NCBI GenBank assembly: GCA_009767595.1
Contig: VSDK01014170.1
Location: forward strand, 322,958 to 386,957
DNA: 64,000 nt
From: Symbiodinium kawagutii
Taxonomy: Eukaryota; Sar; Dinophyceae; Suessiales; Symbiodiniaceae
Direction: 5' to 3'
Shown here: positions 35,323-46,969 of the stretch, piece after piece
How the letters are laid out: every line of letters starts with the position of its first letter
Numbering within the stretch: the stretch's first letter is position 1
Made by a program: the position numbers and the translations under genes
Notes under the pieces: model-generated
What the model saw: the letters and a program-made list of their open reading frames with translations, nothing else
Told to the model about the DNA's origin: nothing
Databases searched by the model: none

Positions 35323-36363
35323 CTGCCATCAATGCTGCTTGCTACCATTCATAAGCCATGATGACCATTGTTAACCACTATTGAGCAGTATGATGCAGTA
35401 CGTATGTCAACCTTCATTGATTATTATTCACATAATCTTGCCAGGCCACGCTACATCTCTCAATTTCATTCCGTTTCTGCGAGCGGCGGGGGATATGCCA
35501 TAATGGTCCATAATTCTCAACCGCATGCGGAATTAACGAAATTGATTGCATGACCCTGAAAGAAAGTCCACATCAGAGTTGGACATAGGGTGCCATCGCA
35601 AAGAATCTCACCTGGTGACCTGTCAAAGTAGTTGAGCTGCAAGGCGAGGCCAAGCATTTCAATTTCATGTCACTAAGCTATACTAAGCTATACTAAGCTT
35701 TCTAGGTTTTTGCAAATGTAAATGCAGAAATTCAATGAAATTCATGTTTTCAAAGGTGAGATTTGGGGACTGATGTGGCATCGGTAAGGACTCTGAAAAT
35801 CCCGAGAAGCTTGGTCGAATCAATGATCCAGCGATCACCTTCTACTCGACCCCAGGAGGTCTCCGCCAAGACCTGCAGAAGGATTTTGATGATTTTGAGT
35901 TGAAAATCGCATCAAGCTCCGAATCAAAAGGCGTCACTGGGCTCTGGGATGCTCTGGGCCTCATTGATCACTACCTCAACAGACTTGTTGGCCGTCTTGT
36001 CTCGCATGACGATGGTTTTGTTCCTGAAGAATCGCTAGTTCACAGGCGAGTTACAGCATCTTGTATTCAAGCAGGCTTAGGATGGCTATAGACTAGCTGA
36101 CTAGCTGAGATATACTAATCATAGCTTGAACAAACTACTTGTGCACAACAAAGCGCCACTGACACATGAGGCCACTGCAATCCCTTTGCTGGTTCCTCCA
36201 GCCTGCTCGATCCACTGAGCAATTGAAAGGCATGTGATATGCATAGCATAGGATTCGTGAATTCGCACACTTTGAACACGTGTGCGTGTGCATGTGTCTT
36301 GAGGATTGTTGAGTTTCATTGCCACGTTGGCCTGTTCAGTTCTCAGTTGACCATCCAGCATAC

Positions 36364-36497
36364 CCTGACATGACAAACCCAGCCCACATCGGCTCCCTTG
36401 TGGCCAGGCTTCACATCGAAGTTGATGGTCAAATGACGTGGTTCTGCTGAGGGCTCCGAATCGCGAGAGAGCATAGCAGAACCGTCGTAGACCCAAC
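36364..36497 (-). CDS. Unidentified exon with a beta-rich domain
   Basis: A 134 bp exon starts after GGTGGCAG and ends at a GT donor (AGG then GTATGC). It reads WVYDGSAMLSRDSEPSAEP, RHLTINFDVKPGHKGADVG, WVCHVR. It looks like part of an extracellular or beta-sandwich domain but I do not recognise a family. A longer overlapping minus frame is less convincing. Confidence 0.6.
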
Positions 36498-37037
36498 CTG
36501 CCACCAGGGACCAAACAGGTCTCTGGGATTCTCTGGGCCGTTCTGGGTCTTCATGTGATCCTTTGTCATGCTGCTGTACCCTGTGACAGATTCATTTCCT
36601 TCGCACTGGAGCGAAGGAAAGCGAAGAGTATCCGGCTCGTATCCATGGAGCACAATGAGTCTGTGAGTGCCAGAAACTGCAAATATACTTTGACCGTACT
36701 ACAGGCGCACATAGGCTATCCGTCTGAGTGACTTTCAAAGACCGCATCGTGCTTAGTGTTGAGTAATAGCATCATTTCGTCTTCCACTCCTGTTACACTG
36801 TTGAATCAATGCGTGGCTTTTGCGCACTGGGGGCATTGTCAAAAAGTCTTCTCGGCGGTGAAGCAAGTCATGAAATTCCATCTGTGCAGCAGGTTTGTGC
36901 ACAAACTTATCTCTGCGATATGATGTAACCCTCCCCAAATCTGTCTCCATGCGCAAAATCATCCGGCTTCCCGACACCTGGCAACTTAGAGGAACGCCTA
37001 ACTTGTGCCGCGGCTGCATCCCCTCTGCATGCCGCAC

Positions 37038-37186
37038 CCCACGGATCCATACGGATCGCAGCTGAGCAACTGAGGAAATCATCGAAGTCGATGGAACTTT
37101 TGTCGGCCCAGGACTCCAAGACGTTGTCAACATCCGTGGCGTCCCAAAGGCCGATGTTCTGCTCACACAGCGACTTCAAGAGCTCC
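37038..37186 (-). CDS. EF-hand-like helical exon
   Basis: A 149 bp exon starts after GGACCTAG and ends at a probable GT donor (TGG G then GTGCGG). It reads ELLKSLCEQNIGLWDATDVD, NVLESWADKSSIDFDDFLSC, SAAIRMDPW. The ending ...IDFDDFL resembles the exit helix of an EF-hand as in dinoflagellate ion channels and kinases. That link is inference; the loop residues before it are not canonical. Confidence 0.55.
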
Positions 37187-37569
37187 CTAGGTCCAGCTCG
37201 CCCCCATTGTCGCTGCTGTCATGAGGTGCCAAATGCTTGGCTAATAGTGGTTTACTCATGTTTATCCATGTTTATACCCATGTTTACCCTCCAATCAAAC
37301 ATGAATCAAATCTCGTTGGTAGAGGGTTTGCTCTGTCAATGCCATAGACGAAAGACGCAGCACCAAGGAAGTCCAAGGTCACTCTGGGCCATGACGATGA
37401 ATTTGATAAGAACAAACAGCTCAACAAACAAAAAGAACAAATTTGAAATGAAGCGCAAACAATTTTAAAGGGTTGAAAGTATTGGGTCAAAAGCTCTGAT
37501 GAAAGGCAACACTGCTACACATTGAACACATCTGCTCATTCTAGGAGCACATGAAATGTGACTACCAGG

Positions 37570-37670
37570 AGACATCATGCTGCGCGCTCCCTCGGCCTCT
37601 CTGTCTCTATCTGTCTCTCTCTCTCTCTCTCTCTCCACTGCCATCTTAGATTCATTACATCTGACTGCGT
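37570..37670 (-). mobile_element. GA-tailed insertion candidate with GATGGCAGTGGA head
   Basis: On the gene strand: GATGGCAGTGGA followed by a long (GA)n, then GACAGATAGAGACAGAGAGG and a GC-rich end. Imperfect direct repeats ACATCATGCTGCG (near 37572) and ACATCTGACTGCG (near 37658) flank it, 10 of 13 matching. Confidence 0.4.
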
Positions 37671-38184
37671 TCTATAGCCAACCTGTGCAACCAACCTTAT
37701 ATAATAGTTTTCACTTCCTGACCAAGCCTTATTCCGGGGGAACGCACAAATGACAGGAACCAAAGACCAATAGCTTAAATATGTCTGTTTCAAACACAGG
37801 CGGAAGGTGAACAAAACTGAGGCCAGCAATGTAGTTGTAAAGTGCAATCGATGCAAGTAGCCATGGACAATACTGCCTCCGAAGGTGATTGTGATAGTAA
37901 ATGATGTGAATTGACTTATGTTGATCCCCGTGATATTGTTTAGTCAAGTGAAGAAGGCCAGAGAATGTACCGTGGCGAGAAGCAGCACAAGCATCAACAT
38001 CAATAAAACAATTTGTGTGCACAAACTAAAAGTATTTGACTATATATAGGCATGGAGAAAAGACAAAATGAGGCTAAGGAGTGGCTAGAATGAAGGGCAG
38101 TTTCCTGAATGCAGCACACTTGGTGATATTGTAATGCAGGATGAAGTCTTAATACCATGGCTCCTTCCGTTCTTGTCAGTGGTG

Positions 38185-38265
38185 TTCTTAGGGGTGGTGG
38201 TAGGGGTGGTGGTGGTACTGGTGGTGGTGGTATGTGGTGGTGGTATGTGGTGGTGGTACTTCTAC
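38185..38265. repeat. (GGT)n imperfect repeat
   Basis: GGT and GGTATGTGGT units over about 80 bp. No coding frame supported. Confidence 0.9.
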
Positions 38266-38399
38266 TGCTGACATTGCCATCCTTCTTACTGTATATAACT
38301 ACTTTGTTTTGCTTTTCCTAGTATCAAGTGAACTTGCCCAATCATCTTCAATCAATCATATCTGAATTTCTTCTCATTTTTGCTGCATTTGCTCGGCTG

Positions 38400-38525
38400 T
38401 TCACGGCTGCTCCCCCTGATTCCCAATGCTCTTGCCTCAGGGTAGCAGGTGTCATCGTTCCGTCGCCGTCACAGTGGTCATGGAAGATCTCACTTATGAG
38501 TTTCATCAAGTTGCGGGGCTACCGA
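38400..38525 (-). CDS. Possible EF-hand exon
   Basis: A minus frame reads KLMKLISEIFHDHCDGDGTM then TPATLRQEHWESGG. DGDGTMT matches EF-hand loop positions 3-9, but the first loop position is His instead of Asp. Splice borders not fixed. It lies close to the EF-hand-like exon at 37.1 kb on the same strand, so both may be from one calcium-binding protein. Confidence 0.4.
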
Positions 38526-38639
38526 TTTATCTCGCCTCTAGCAGTGGTGCCTGACGCAGGAACGTCCCCGCAACCCTTCGGCAAAACATTTTAAAACATC
38601 AAAGGCTTGAGAGATTGCAAGAAAAACTCACAAGTGAGT

Positions 38640-38832
38640 TTCGAAGAGTTTCTAGCTGATCCAATTGCTGATTCATCTGATTCTATCTCACTCCTTCAGA
38701 TGTATGGCACCACTGCTGAGGCTTTAGCAAGGTCTCTACGCCTGCAAGCCCCAGCAAACTTGATGGAAAATCACGGAGAAAACGCTGTGGACCACAACCA
38801 GTTTGTGTTACAAACTCTGGGGCTTGAGGTGA
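38640..38832 (+). CDS. Candidate plus-strand exon (strand uncertain)
   Basis: The plus frame reads VSFEEFLADPIADSSDSISL, MYGTTAEALARSLRLQAPAN, MENHGENAVDHNQFVLQTLG. CTCACTCCTTCAG precedes ATG TAT GGC, and GGCTTGAG is followed by GTGAAA, as for a GT-AG exon. This would be the only plus-strand exon in the window. Two minus frames are also open here (one gives RTVPQLLCISCGVLNNVS), so the strand cannot be settled by eye. Confidence 0.3.
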
Positions 38833-39399
38833 AACGTTGTTCAACACGCCGCAAGAGATGCAAAGCAGCTGCGGGACCGTGCGGCTCACAAAGGCAAAGG
38901 AAGTCTGTGGGTTTTGGCTATTGCCATACTTGATCCATCATCTATCCAAATGCCTACCTGCTAAACTCCCCCCATGGGTCCTGCACGTGTCAGTATTCAA
39001 GACCCTGTGCATCTTGCCATCACAAACTCTATTTTGCTTGGGATATCACCTAGCATCAAAGCTTTGGTCTGGCTAGAGCTAAACGGGATGAACCAATTGA
39101 TACTTGCTTTCTGACTATGTAAGCCTAAAAAAGAAGTCAAGCGGTTGTTGAACTGGTTTCGCTGAGTGATATTTTTCAAGCTCGAAGTACTTCAGTCAGT
39201 CTCTGACCTAGGATTGTACATCCCCACTGGCATTCTCAAAGAAAACGGCCGAGCAACAGCCAATTTCTGCTTCAAATATGCTAAAGAATGTGCAGGCCAC
39301 AAAAGTGTAGGCTAATGATATGCCAGGGTCAGATCTGAGGGTGAACAGGCAATCCCAATCGATCCCAAAAAGGCTCAACCACCCACACTATCTTTTGGT

Positions 39400-39572
39400 C
39401 TCCTCTCTGACGATTTTGAGTCTTCGATCTTCCCGTTTAGAGCGCTGGGGCTGGCACTGGTAAGTGTCTGGCAGAATTCGTTGGGTCTTGCAGCAGAATC
39501 ACCGGAGACATCAGCATCTATTCGTGCACTGAAGTCTTGTGCCTTGTTCCTTCCTGCTTCTGAACCACACAA
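39400..39572 (-). CDS. Unidentified exon
   Basis: A minus frame reads NKAQDFSARIDADVSGDSAA, RPNEFCQTLTSASPSALNGK, IEDSKSSERR; Ser/Asp-rich and coding-like. Splice borders not fixed. No family recognised. Confidence 0.45.
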
Positions 39573-40441
39573 ATGTGCTTCAAGGACCGGGCCGTTGTAG
39601 ATCTGTTGATATCTGTTGGCACTATTTCAAGAACATTCGGAAAGCATGGGGAAAGCATGCAATATCTGCATGGCCCTCCAGAGAAACAGCCTGCTGGCTT
39701 TGGTTGTCATTGCTGGACTCTCTCTGTGACTGTTTCAGTGAGAGCCAAGAAGAAAAGCTTCAGTTGCAAGTGGGATGACGCAGCCGGAAGGGATGCACAT
39801 GTTCCCCCGAAAAACAAGACCTTATGTCAATGTGAGATCAACCCATGCAAAAAACTACTGGTTCAAGTTTCAATTGCATTCAACGGCCACTGGCCTTTGT
39901 GACTGGCTACTAGTAGCACAGGTGTGACATAAATTTTCTGAAATGTACGAGTACCTTGAAGATCCTTGAAGCAGTTTGACATTTGTCTGGATTTTGACCC
40001 ATGAGATCCCGTGAGCAAACTCAAAATTAGGGAGTGCCACTTTGGAGCGCATCTGAAGCGCATCTCGTTTCAAAATGTGGTTGAGATCTTCACTCCACGG
40101 CATTCTTTACTATATATATATATTTATATATATAGGATTTCTGAGATCCAACTTGTGGCTAAACAATGATGTCCTTAGCATTCCTTAGCCATGTTGAACA
40201 AGCTGCAGCTAGCGGCTTCCATCATCTCTGGTGTACAGCTGTGATGGAGCCCTGACTCAGCGGGGCACAGTGACCTCCTGCACTTCTGTGAGTTGGTCTG
40301 CAAGGACACGATGTACCTCGGCATGTCATGGCGTAGCCTGACGGCTCCAATTGAAAACCTGAGAATGAGAAACGCAATTTGCCCTGAGAATCCCGGAGAC
40401 GCATGATGATGATTGATGATGCATGTCAATCTTATTCAATC

Positions 40442-40558
40442 CTTTCTTGGACTTCACACTTTTCGCTATTGAAACTGCTGCGCTGTCACCCGCCAGCCTT
40501 GGACGCTTGGATTTCGCTGCGTTCGCTTGCGACTGCGCTCGCTTCGGCATCTTGTCGC
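40442..40558 (-). CDS. Basic, NLS-like exon, possible N-terminus
   Basis: A 117 bp exon follows a pyrimidine-rich stretch ending TTTGCCTAG and ends at a GA donor (AAG AAA G then GATTGA). It reads DKMPKRAQSQANAAKSKRPR then LAGDSAAVSIAKSVKSKK. The Met at 40550 could be a start codon. The clustered Lys/Arg suggests a nuclear protein. Confidence 0.6.
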
Positions 40559-41064
40559 CTAGGCAAAGAGGACTTGACGGTTGTCGGAAGGCCGAGGAAC
40601 AAAGAAAAAGAAAAAGAGGAAAGAATTGAAAGAATGTAAAAGTACATGTAAAAGTTGTGAACTGTGAAGGTTTGGAAGTGTGAACTCTCCAGTGGGGCTC
40701 CAGTGGGGCTGGGTGAACTCCTCTTGAGGTCGCTGCTCAACCGTGAGGATCTCTTGTTCCTGTTGCAGCTTGGAAGGGCATCAGGGCACCATAGGGCGAC
40801 AAAAGAAGTGATGAAAACTTGCCACTGCTCGGTGTTCCCAGCTGGTTACTACTGGTATCCAACGGTCAAACCTTGCGTACTGTACAGGGCCACTTCTGGA
40901 AGAAGCGTCAATCTGTGGCCAATCAGTGGTGCATACTTGGTGCATTGCAAAAGAATCCCTAGCCGTGCAATGAAAACCCAACTCCATTTTGATGCTCGCA
41001 GGGGCAATCGACATCGACTACAGGTATGCATCAACAAACATCTTGGATCATCTTGTCACTTGTC

Positions 41065-41167
41065 CGTTGAGTTTCTGAAGGCAAATCCAGCAAAGACCTC
41101 GCCTTTTCAGCACGTTGCACCTGTGCATTCAGCTGGTTGATCTGGACTGCAGCTTGATGCAGCCGGC
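41065..41167 (-). CDS. Coiled-coil exon
   Basis: A 103 bp exon starts after TTACATTTCAG and probably ends at a GA donor (CAA CG then GACAAG). It reads RLHQAAVQINQLNAQVQRAE, KARSLLDLPSETQ, with heptad-like Leu/Val/Ile spacing. It may be upstream of the basic exon at 40.5 kb. Confidence 0.6.
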
Positions 41168-41237
41168 CTGAAATGTAACCCATGAGGGAAGCCCACAGAA
41201 GCCGACGACCCAACGATTTCCTAAACAAACTGCTCAA

Positions 41238-41270
41238 TGCGATCTCTCTCTCTCTCTCTCTCTCTGCGAT
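41238..41270 (-). mobile_element. (GA)n tract between 6 bp direct repeats
   Basis: TGCGAT at 41238..41243 and 41265..41270 directly border a pure CT run (GA on the gene strand) with no other sequence, as expected for an insertion reduced to its tail or for slippage between short repeats. Confidence 0.4.
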
Positions 41271-42149
41271 TTTGCGTATTAAGTGGTGCTGGCGAAACCG
41301 GTCTCAGCAAAACAAATCAGATCAGCTCTTTCCACTCGTATCCGGGAGTTCGGGAAAAGTGTCGTGCATTGTTTTTCATTTTCTGGCATGAGTCAATCTT
41401 ACATAATCTGAGCACTTTATAACCTCCTCACTCAACGAGTCCGCAAGGGTTTTGCAGCGACAAATATTCACGTGCTTTTTAGCATGATTGAATCTTCCCC
41501 TGGACTGGACATGTCTTTGAGTCTTGGAATTTCTACTTGTCAATGCTTGGGCGACGACTGATTTCGTCCTGTGCTGAATCGCAGAGCGCGCGCGGCCAAA
41601 GTGGTTCAGTTAGTTCAGTCACTAATGCAATGACCTCACCTGCTTGATTTCAGGAGCACTCTCTGACTGAAAGTTGAAACACGATGACAACATATGACAA
41701 CACCTGGACCTTTCGCCCACATCATGTGACAACAAAAGCGGGGCATGGCGAGCTACTGGTCCTGGCTTTCTCGCTGGCGAATCTCCAATTCTTCCCGGAG
41801 ATCCTGCACAGAATCGCCTTCGTTCAGAGCATCTTAAACTGAACCCTCGAGTGAAGAGCTACACCGAAACCTCGAGTGATCCTTGCTGCTTGTGATCCCA
41901 ACATGCCGTGGTGCTTTTGAGATTAAAAGGAAGGAATGTGAGATTAATGCATCTGGGCCTGCAATCACAAGCATTCTATCTCTCTGGAGCCCAAGCTCCG
42001 ATAAGCATTCTATAGGGATCATGATTTATACTTTATACATGTGTGCCTGTCTCTACATTCTGACAGGGCATTGTTGCATCTAGGAAGCTTTGCTGTTCGC
42101 CTGGTGCTGAGACTTAGGATCAGTTCATTGCGAGCCCAACTTGGCATGT

Positions 42150-42203
42150 TTAATCGCAGGCTTTCTGCGCCACGTCCTGGATATCTTTCTGGAGCCTCTC
42201 GGC
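42150..42203 (-). CDS. C-terminal helical exon with stop
   Basis: A 54 bp exon (18 codons including TAA) follows CGTCACCAG and reads AERLQKDIQDVAQKACD. It may start earlier, in the same frame (HLSPLQRHQ). It is the 3' end of a minus-strand gene whose other exons are upstream, above 42.2 kb. No family recognised. Confidence 0.55.
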   Translation of the reverse strand, partial: AERLQKDIQDVAQKACD

Positions 42204-43214
42204 CTGGTGACGTTGCAATGGACTCAAATGTGCAGTTTCAAGACATGGGGTACATATGGGGTCCATGATGGGTCCATGATGGATCCAAAATGGAACTTGA
42301 GCATGATACCAGAACACACACACACACTGCATCCACAAACACATTCGCAAATAATATGTAAAGTATAGCCAAACATTGACAATCTAAAACATAGATATGC
42401 CATTACTAAAAAAGCTGTCATGAAATGGCAAGTAGTCACTGTCATGACTCAGGTCCCAACTTCAAACTCCTGCAACTGTTTCCACCCTAGTCTTACTGTA
42501 ATGATGTAAACTGATGCGCTGCATGTTCTTCTATGGTTCATGTGCAATCTCAATGCGTCCAAATCCCATGAGCAAAAGCGCCTGTGGTTGAAGCCTGGGC
42601 CAAAAGGGGTCCACATCACAAGCTTCAAAATTGTCACAAATTCTCTGGATATCTCTGGCTACATTTTCCAGCTGCTAGATGGATGTTCACGCTATTTCAA
42701 GCTGCTAGCTAGGTGCTTAGTGTATGTGGATCATCTAGATCTAAAATGTCCATAAGCTGCATAGAGCAATACTGATATACATGACCAGGAGTAAGAATCT
42801 CTAAGAAGAAACGCACATAATAAGTTCATGCAACTCCGGTGAGCGCAAAAAGCAAGTGGGTGTCTGCCATACTTTGCTCTTGCACTGCTTGGTTCTATCA
42901 CCTCTGATCTTCTAAACGGAAAAGACAATGAAACATGTGAAAAATCAAATAGTGCTGGAAAATGTGGAATGTTATGAGTTATGAGCATCATCCATTACAA
43001 TCAGAAGCAGCACCGCACACACACACACATCATGTGCATAATTTTCAATGTTGACGTCGACTGACATTTGTCGTACAGTCTGCGTACTAAAGTTGTAATG
43101 GGGGCGCATTCAGTGATGACTCATAGCTTTTCGGTCAGCAAATGGCTGGCCTGATCATGGCTGCAGCACATCCCTACGCCGATTCGCGGACTGAACTTAG
43201 TGTTTGGCTTGTCA

Positions 43215-43335
43215 GCTTTCAACCATTCGCCTTTTCAACTCGACCCCATCAATATTTGAGAATGCTGAAGAAAGCTGAAAGTAGTCAGGTTGAAGGAAAG
43301 CTCCGCCAATGTCAACATCAATTCTGATACCATGT
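43215..43335 (-). CDS. Unidentified exon
   Basis: A minus frame reads GIRIDVDIGGAFLQPDYFQL then SSAFSNIDGVELKRRMVES before TGA. Coding-like, with beta-type alternation. The exon may end at the internal TTTCAG or GC sites. No family recognised. Confidence 0.45.
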
Positions 43336-43773
43336 TCCCTCACTTTCATGCTTCTTGAATCTTTTTGATGCCTTCCTAGTTTCACATTCATGCTGGTCCG
43401 ATCATGTGAGCCATACAGCTGCAATTCTGCAAACTCTTCAGCTAACTAAAGCTGTAGTTGCATGATGGGTACCATCTTCGCCACGTGTACGAGGACCAAT
43501 ACGGCAAAGCATTGTATGGCATCATGCAAATGAAAACGCATGTAAAGATAGAGTCATGATGCATCATGATGCTTTGTCATATTGATGCCATTTTAAAGAA
43601 GCTAGCATCTAGCATAGTCCAGGTCTAAACGCCCGGGTTGAGTCAAGGGAAAAACTACTGGGGATACGCGGCACGCTTTCTCACAGCTTGAATCTAAGTA
43701 CAATGCTCAAAAATGCCAACAACACGATGAAACATATCCTGTTCATCTTGTGACTGCACTTGTTGCAAAGCCT

Positions 43774-43827
43774 AAGAAACACCGGTTCTCTCTCTCTCCA
43801 GCGCCATCACTCCAAGAAACACCGGTT
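43774..43827 (-). mobile_element. 26 bp GA-tailed insertion with a perfect 14 bp target duplication
   Basis: AAGAAACACCGGTT occurs at 43774..43787 and 43814..43827. The 26 bp between them read, on the gene strand, GGAGTGATGGCGCTGGA followed by GAGAGAGAG. This is the clearest case of a flanking direct repeat around the GATGGCGCTGGA(GA)n motif found at several other places in the window. Confidence 0.6.
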
Positions 43828-44638
43828 GCAAATGATGATTAGGCCGCACATTTAGAGCATGGGTATGGGCGGGCAGCAAACAGCAAACAATATCTTTCTT
43901 GCAAAGTGCTTTGGCCGTTTGATCCTGGCATGTTCTGCCATAAAGGAGTGCTCTGCTGGCCATTTCCGTGTTTTGGACTGGTTCTTCCATTTCTTTCCAT
44001 CCACAATGCTGCATATTGCGCACAACAACTGGCACAGTGAACCACCCAAAGCTATGACAGAAAAAGCAAATGCAACAGCACTCAATAAATCAAAGGTGCA
44101 GAAATTATGGACATGCCTGGAAACCTGTGTCTTGCCTCCTGTCATCCGGTCTCCAAGTCGCTCAGTGACTGAGGCAACAGAAATAACATGAAATAACACA
44201 TATCACATGGAAGACATGGTGAGCCCACATCATTTTCATTTCATGGGCCCGGCTCGCACAGGTTTCAACTCCTGGCTCTGGAGAGGCAGCACTGCAACCT
44301 TCGATTGCTCACTGACGAAGTAACTCCAACTGCTGCTGACGGTAGACCTGGCAACAGGCCATTGAAACACAAAACATCCGAGAATCAGCAGGTGGTATAT
44401 CTTAAGCTTTGGAGCTGAGCATATGGGCAAACTCTCTGTAATGATACTGCTATCTTTCACATACTCTCCACCATTCTCGTGCTCGTGGGGGTTTGTGGGA
44501 CGATGGCAGGAGTGATGAGATATGATGACCATGTACTGTGACCATGTGCTACTCGTACCATTCAGCACCTGGCTCTACAGGTGTCATCGTTGGGGGGCGA
44601 ATGGGGAGATGACGTAATTCTGGGGCAAAGAAGCAAAA

Positions 44639-44719
44639 CTACTGCAGCTCTTGGATACTTCTGGTCAGTGGCAGAACAGCCTCGTAAGCGCGTTGGAGCA
44701 TCACATCCTCCTGGAGCAT
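44639..44719 (-). CDS. Helical C-terminal exon
   Basis: The exon follows ACAATAG: 26 codons reading MLQEDVMLQRAYEAVLPLTR then SIQELQ and a TAG at 44639. The helical, Glu/Leu-rich sequence is coding-like. The first codon is ATG, but an AG acceptor directly precedes it, so it is more likely an internal exon start than a true start. Confidence 0.5.
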   Translation of the reverse strand: MLQEDVMLQRAYEAVLPLTRSIQELQ

Positions 44720-45877
44720 CTATTGTGGTCCGGGAATGGTGACACGCGGAGGGCACGAATCCATGCTGTAGAAAGGCAAGCATTGCAATTGACGAAAGGA
44801 TAAACACAATAAACATCAATTAGAATCAATTGCGATCTGCTGCTGCTGATGGTGATGATGATGATGACGACAATGAAAGCGACCACGACGACAATACAAT
44901 TTCAAACGGAATGATTTGAGTGGGGGTCAGTTGCTTCATCCTACCAAGATGTTCCCCAAGTTTGATTTTTCTAATTCCTTGTTGATTGGCTCTCCTGGCT
45001 GGTTGAAAAAGCAGCTCATAGGGTGACTAGTGTTCCTCCAGTCTCAGCTGGTAGAACTATTGTTGAGAATGACCTGCGAGTCATCGGTCACATATCACCT
45101 TTGGTAATCACCTTTGTATCATTTTGTATCATGGAGCACCTGTCTTGGAATTTGGCAGGTGGAGCTTGGCTGAGTTTTAGTGCAAATGTTTCCTATGTTC
45201 TGACTCGATGTCCTCAGCTTGATCGCGTGAGCGCCATCCTGACCAACAGTCTGCTGTGCTTGGAATGTCACAGGCCACTGACGGGATTGTTTTCTAACAA
45301 CATTCAGGTTTCAAACATATTCAAACAGCTTACCGCTTTCATCTCGTATCCTTTGATCTTTGGAGATCTTTGGAGGTCTTGATCTTGGTCCAAAGCATGG
45401 AGGACGTATGAGGACGTAGATGGACGTAGTCTCAACATCTTTTGACGAGTGCAGGTCCCACCGCGAGCCTAGGCCCTGCCATGAAGGTGGGGCAGCCAAT
45501 CCCTCAGTCGCGTAGGGGTGGCCAACTGCATATGCCAGGTGATGAGAGCAATGAGAGCAATGACCGGAATTCCCCGTAATTGCATGTACATCATGTAATC
45601 ACATGTGATTACTGATGGATACTCATGATGGTCATTGCTGATGGTAGGAAATATGTTGGCTAATAGCTGGTTGATTCATACGCAGACAGCATTTGCCAAA
45701 ATCAATGCACACAGGCGGGTAGAAATGTTTGCCCACACCAGACACTGGTTGGAACTTGGAGCTTACTTTCCCCATCTTCCCCCCATGATGCCTCAAACAT
45801 CCTCAAACTATCTGCCCAAGAAAGCTGCATCTTTTGGTTCACAGGCGTGCTTCCTTCCACATCAGCGAGGTTTGCCC

Positions 45878-46735
45878 TCAAACCTGGGGGAAGCTGAAAA
45901 CAGCTTCCTTTGTGGTAAGTCTTTTGTACACAGCGGAGAATACCGGCAGCTTGTTGTCAATGTGCTCCTTGTCCTAGCTGCAGGTCATGGGAGATGGCGA
46001 AGGTGACTTCGGTGTGCGATCTGCAAACCTTCACTGCTAAGACCCGTGGACTGCATCGAGACTTGATCAAACCATTTCCACAGGTAGACTCCCTCTGACT
46101 GTTTAGTAAAGACCTGAACCGACTGGGCACGAACAAACAAATTCATACATTGGAAAAACTATAACCAGCTCTTTGGATTGCAATGCAGGTTGTGACTTGA
46201 TAAAACTTGGTTTCTTTCTTCAGAAAAAGCCACAACCCCAAGCCGCGTCCTTGTCCCTTGGATCCAAAAATATTTTCAGGATTTTGCTGCCATCGACGCC
46301 AATGCGAGTTCGCTTCCCAACAATCTCAGTTGGCCCAACCACATCTTCAAGGATCGCCTCATGCACTGCCGTCAGCGTGCGGCTGCGAGGTCGTACTTTC
46401 ATACCTTTTCGACGGAAGTCCTTGTCCAAAATGGTACGGTTTGCCACCAGGATGACGTGTTTGCGACTGAACTTCTTTTCCAGCTCCTTGATTAGTCTGG
46501 ACTGGATCTTCTGTGCAAACTTCCATGCACGGAAAGGGATGTGCACAATCACTGCAGTACCTCCCTTTCCCACCTCAATCTCGGTAGCACTAGAAAGGAA
46601 AATCTCTCTCAACTCTGCTTTGAAGTCGCAGGAAGGTGAAACTTCGATGTCAAAAAGGGCCTTAGCAACTTCTTCTTCGAGAGATGTCGGGGTGGCACCT
46701 TTCTCCTTCAAGATCTTCTTCCGTGTGTTGATCAT
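45878..46735 (-). CDS. RPS7: Ribosomal protein eS7 (RPS7), two exons
   Basis: Exon 1 is 46250..46735 (162 codons from ATG at 46735) and exon 2 is 45878..45973 (31 codons plus TGA), giving 193 residues; human RPS7 is 194. Signature stretches: REIFLSSATEIEVGKGGTAV, then RLIKELEKKFSRKHVILVAN, then RPRSRTLTAVHEAILEDVVG and EIVGKRTRIGVDGSKILKI. Exon 2 gives the family C-terminus, FSAVYKRLTTKEAVFSFP. The 276 bp intron has a GA donor (AAG then GACGCG) and AG acceptor (AGCTAG then GAC). A GC donor three bases later is possible and would add one Asp. RPS7 is a 40S subunit protein needed for 18S processing. The upstream in-frame ATG at 46780 is rejected because the shorter start matches the family length. 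A GA-tail motif lies 170 bp upstream. Confidence 0.95.
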
Positions 46736-46889
46736 GGAGTCCTTGGCACAAGCGGATAAAGCTTCAAACAAATTCAGCACGATATCTTATTATGTTGATG
46801 TTTTTGTTACCCAGGGCATGATGGAATTTGGTGCGTTGAGCCAACATAGATGCCTGAACAAAAAAATGCGCATGCAATCCTGTTGCTGC

Positions 46890-46969
46890 GCTATGATTAG
46901 TTCTCTCTCTCTCTCTTTCTCCTTCTCCAGCGCCATATCCCTGATCCCTTGTGGTCGCTATTAATCAGT
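46890..46969 (-). mobile_element. GA-tailed insertion candidate 5' of RPS7
   Basis: On the gene strand ATGGCGCTGGAGAAGGAGAA runs into (GA)n. Imperfect direct repeats GCTATGATTAGT (46890) and GCTATTAATCAGT (46957) flank it. Confidence 0.4.

Noticed and set aside
45023..45382. 119-codon plus frame with hydrophobic segments
   Set aside because: Opposite strand to all neighbours, no splice or domain support, and minus frames are also partly open.
46173..46964. 263-codon plus frame over RPS7
   Set aside because: Antisense shadow of the RPS7 coding exon.
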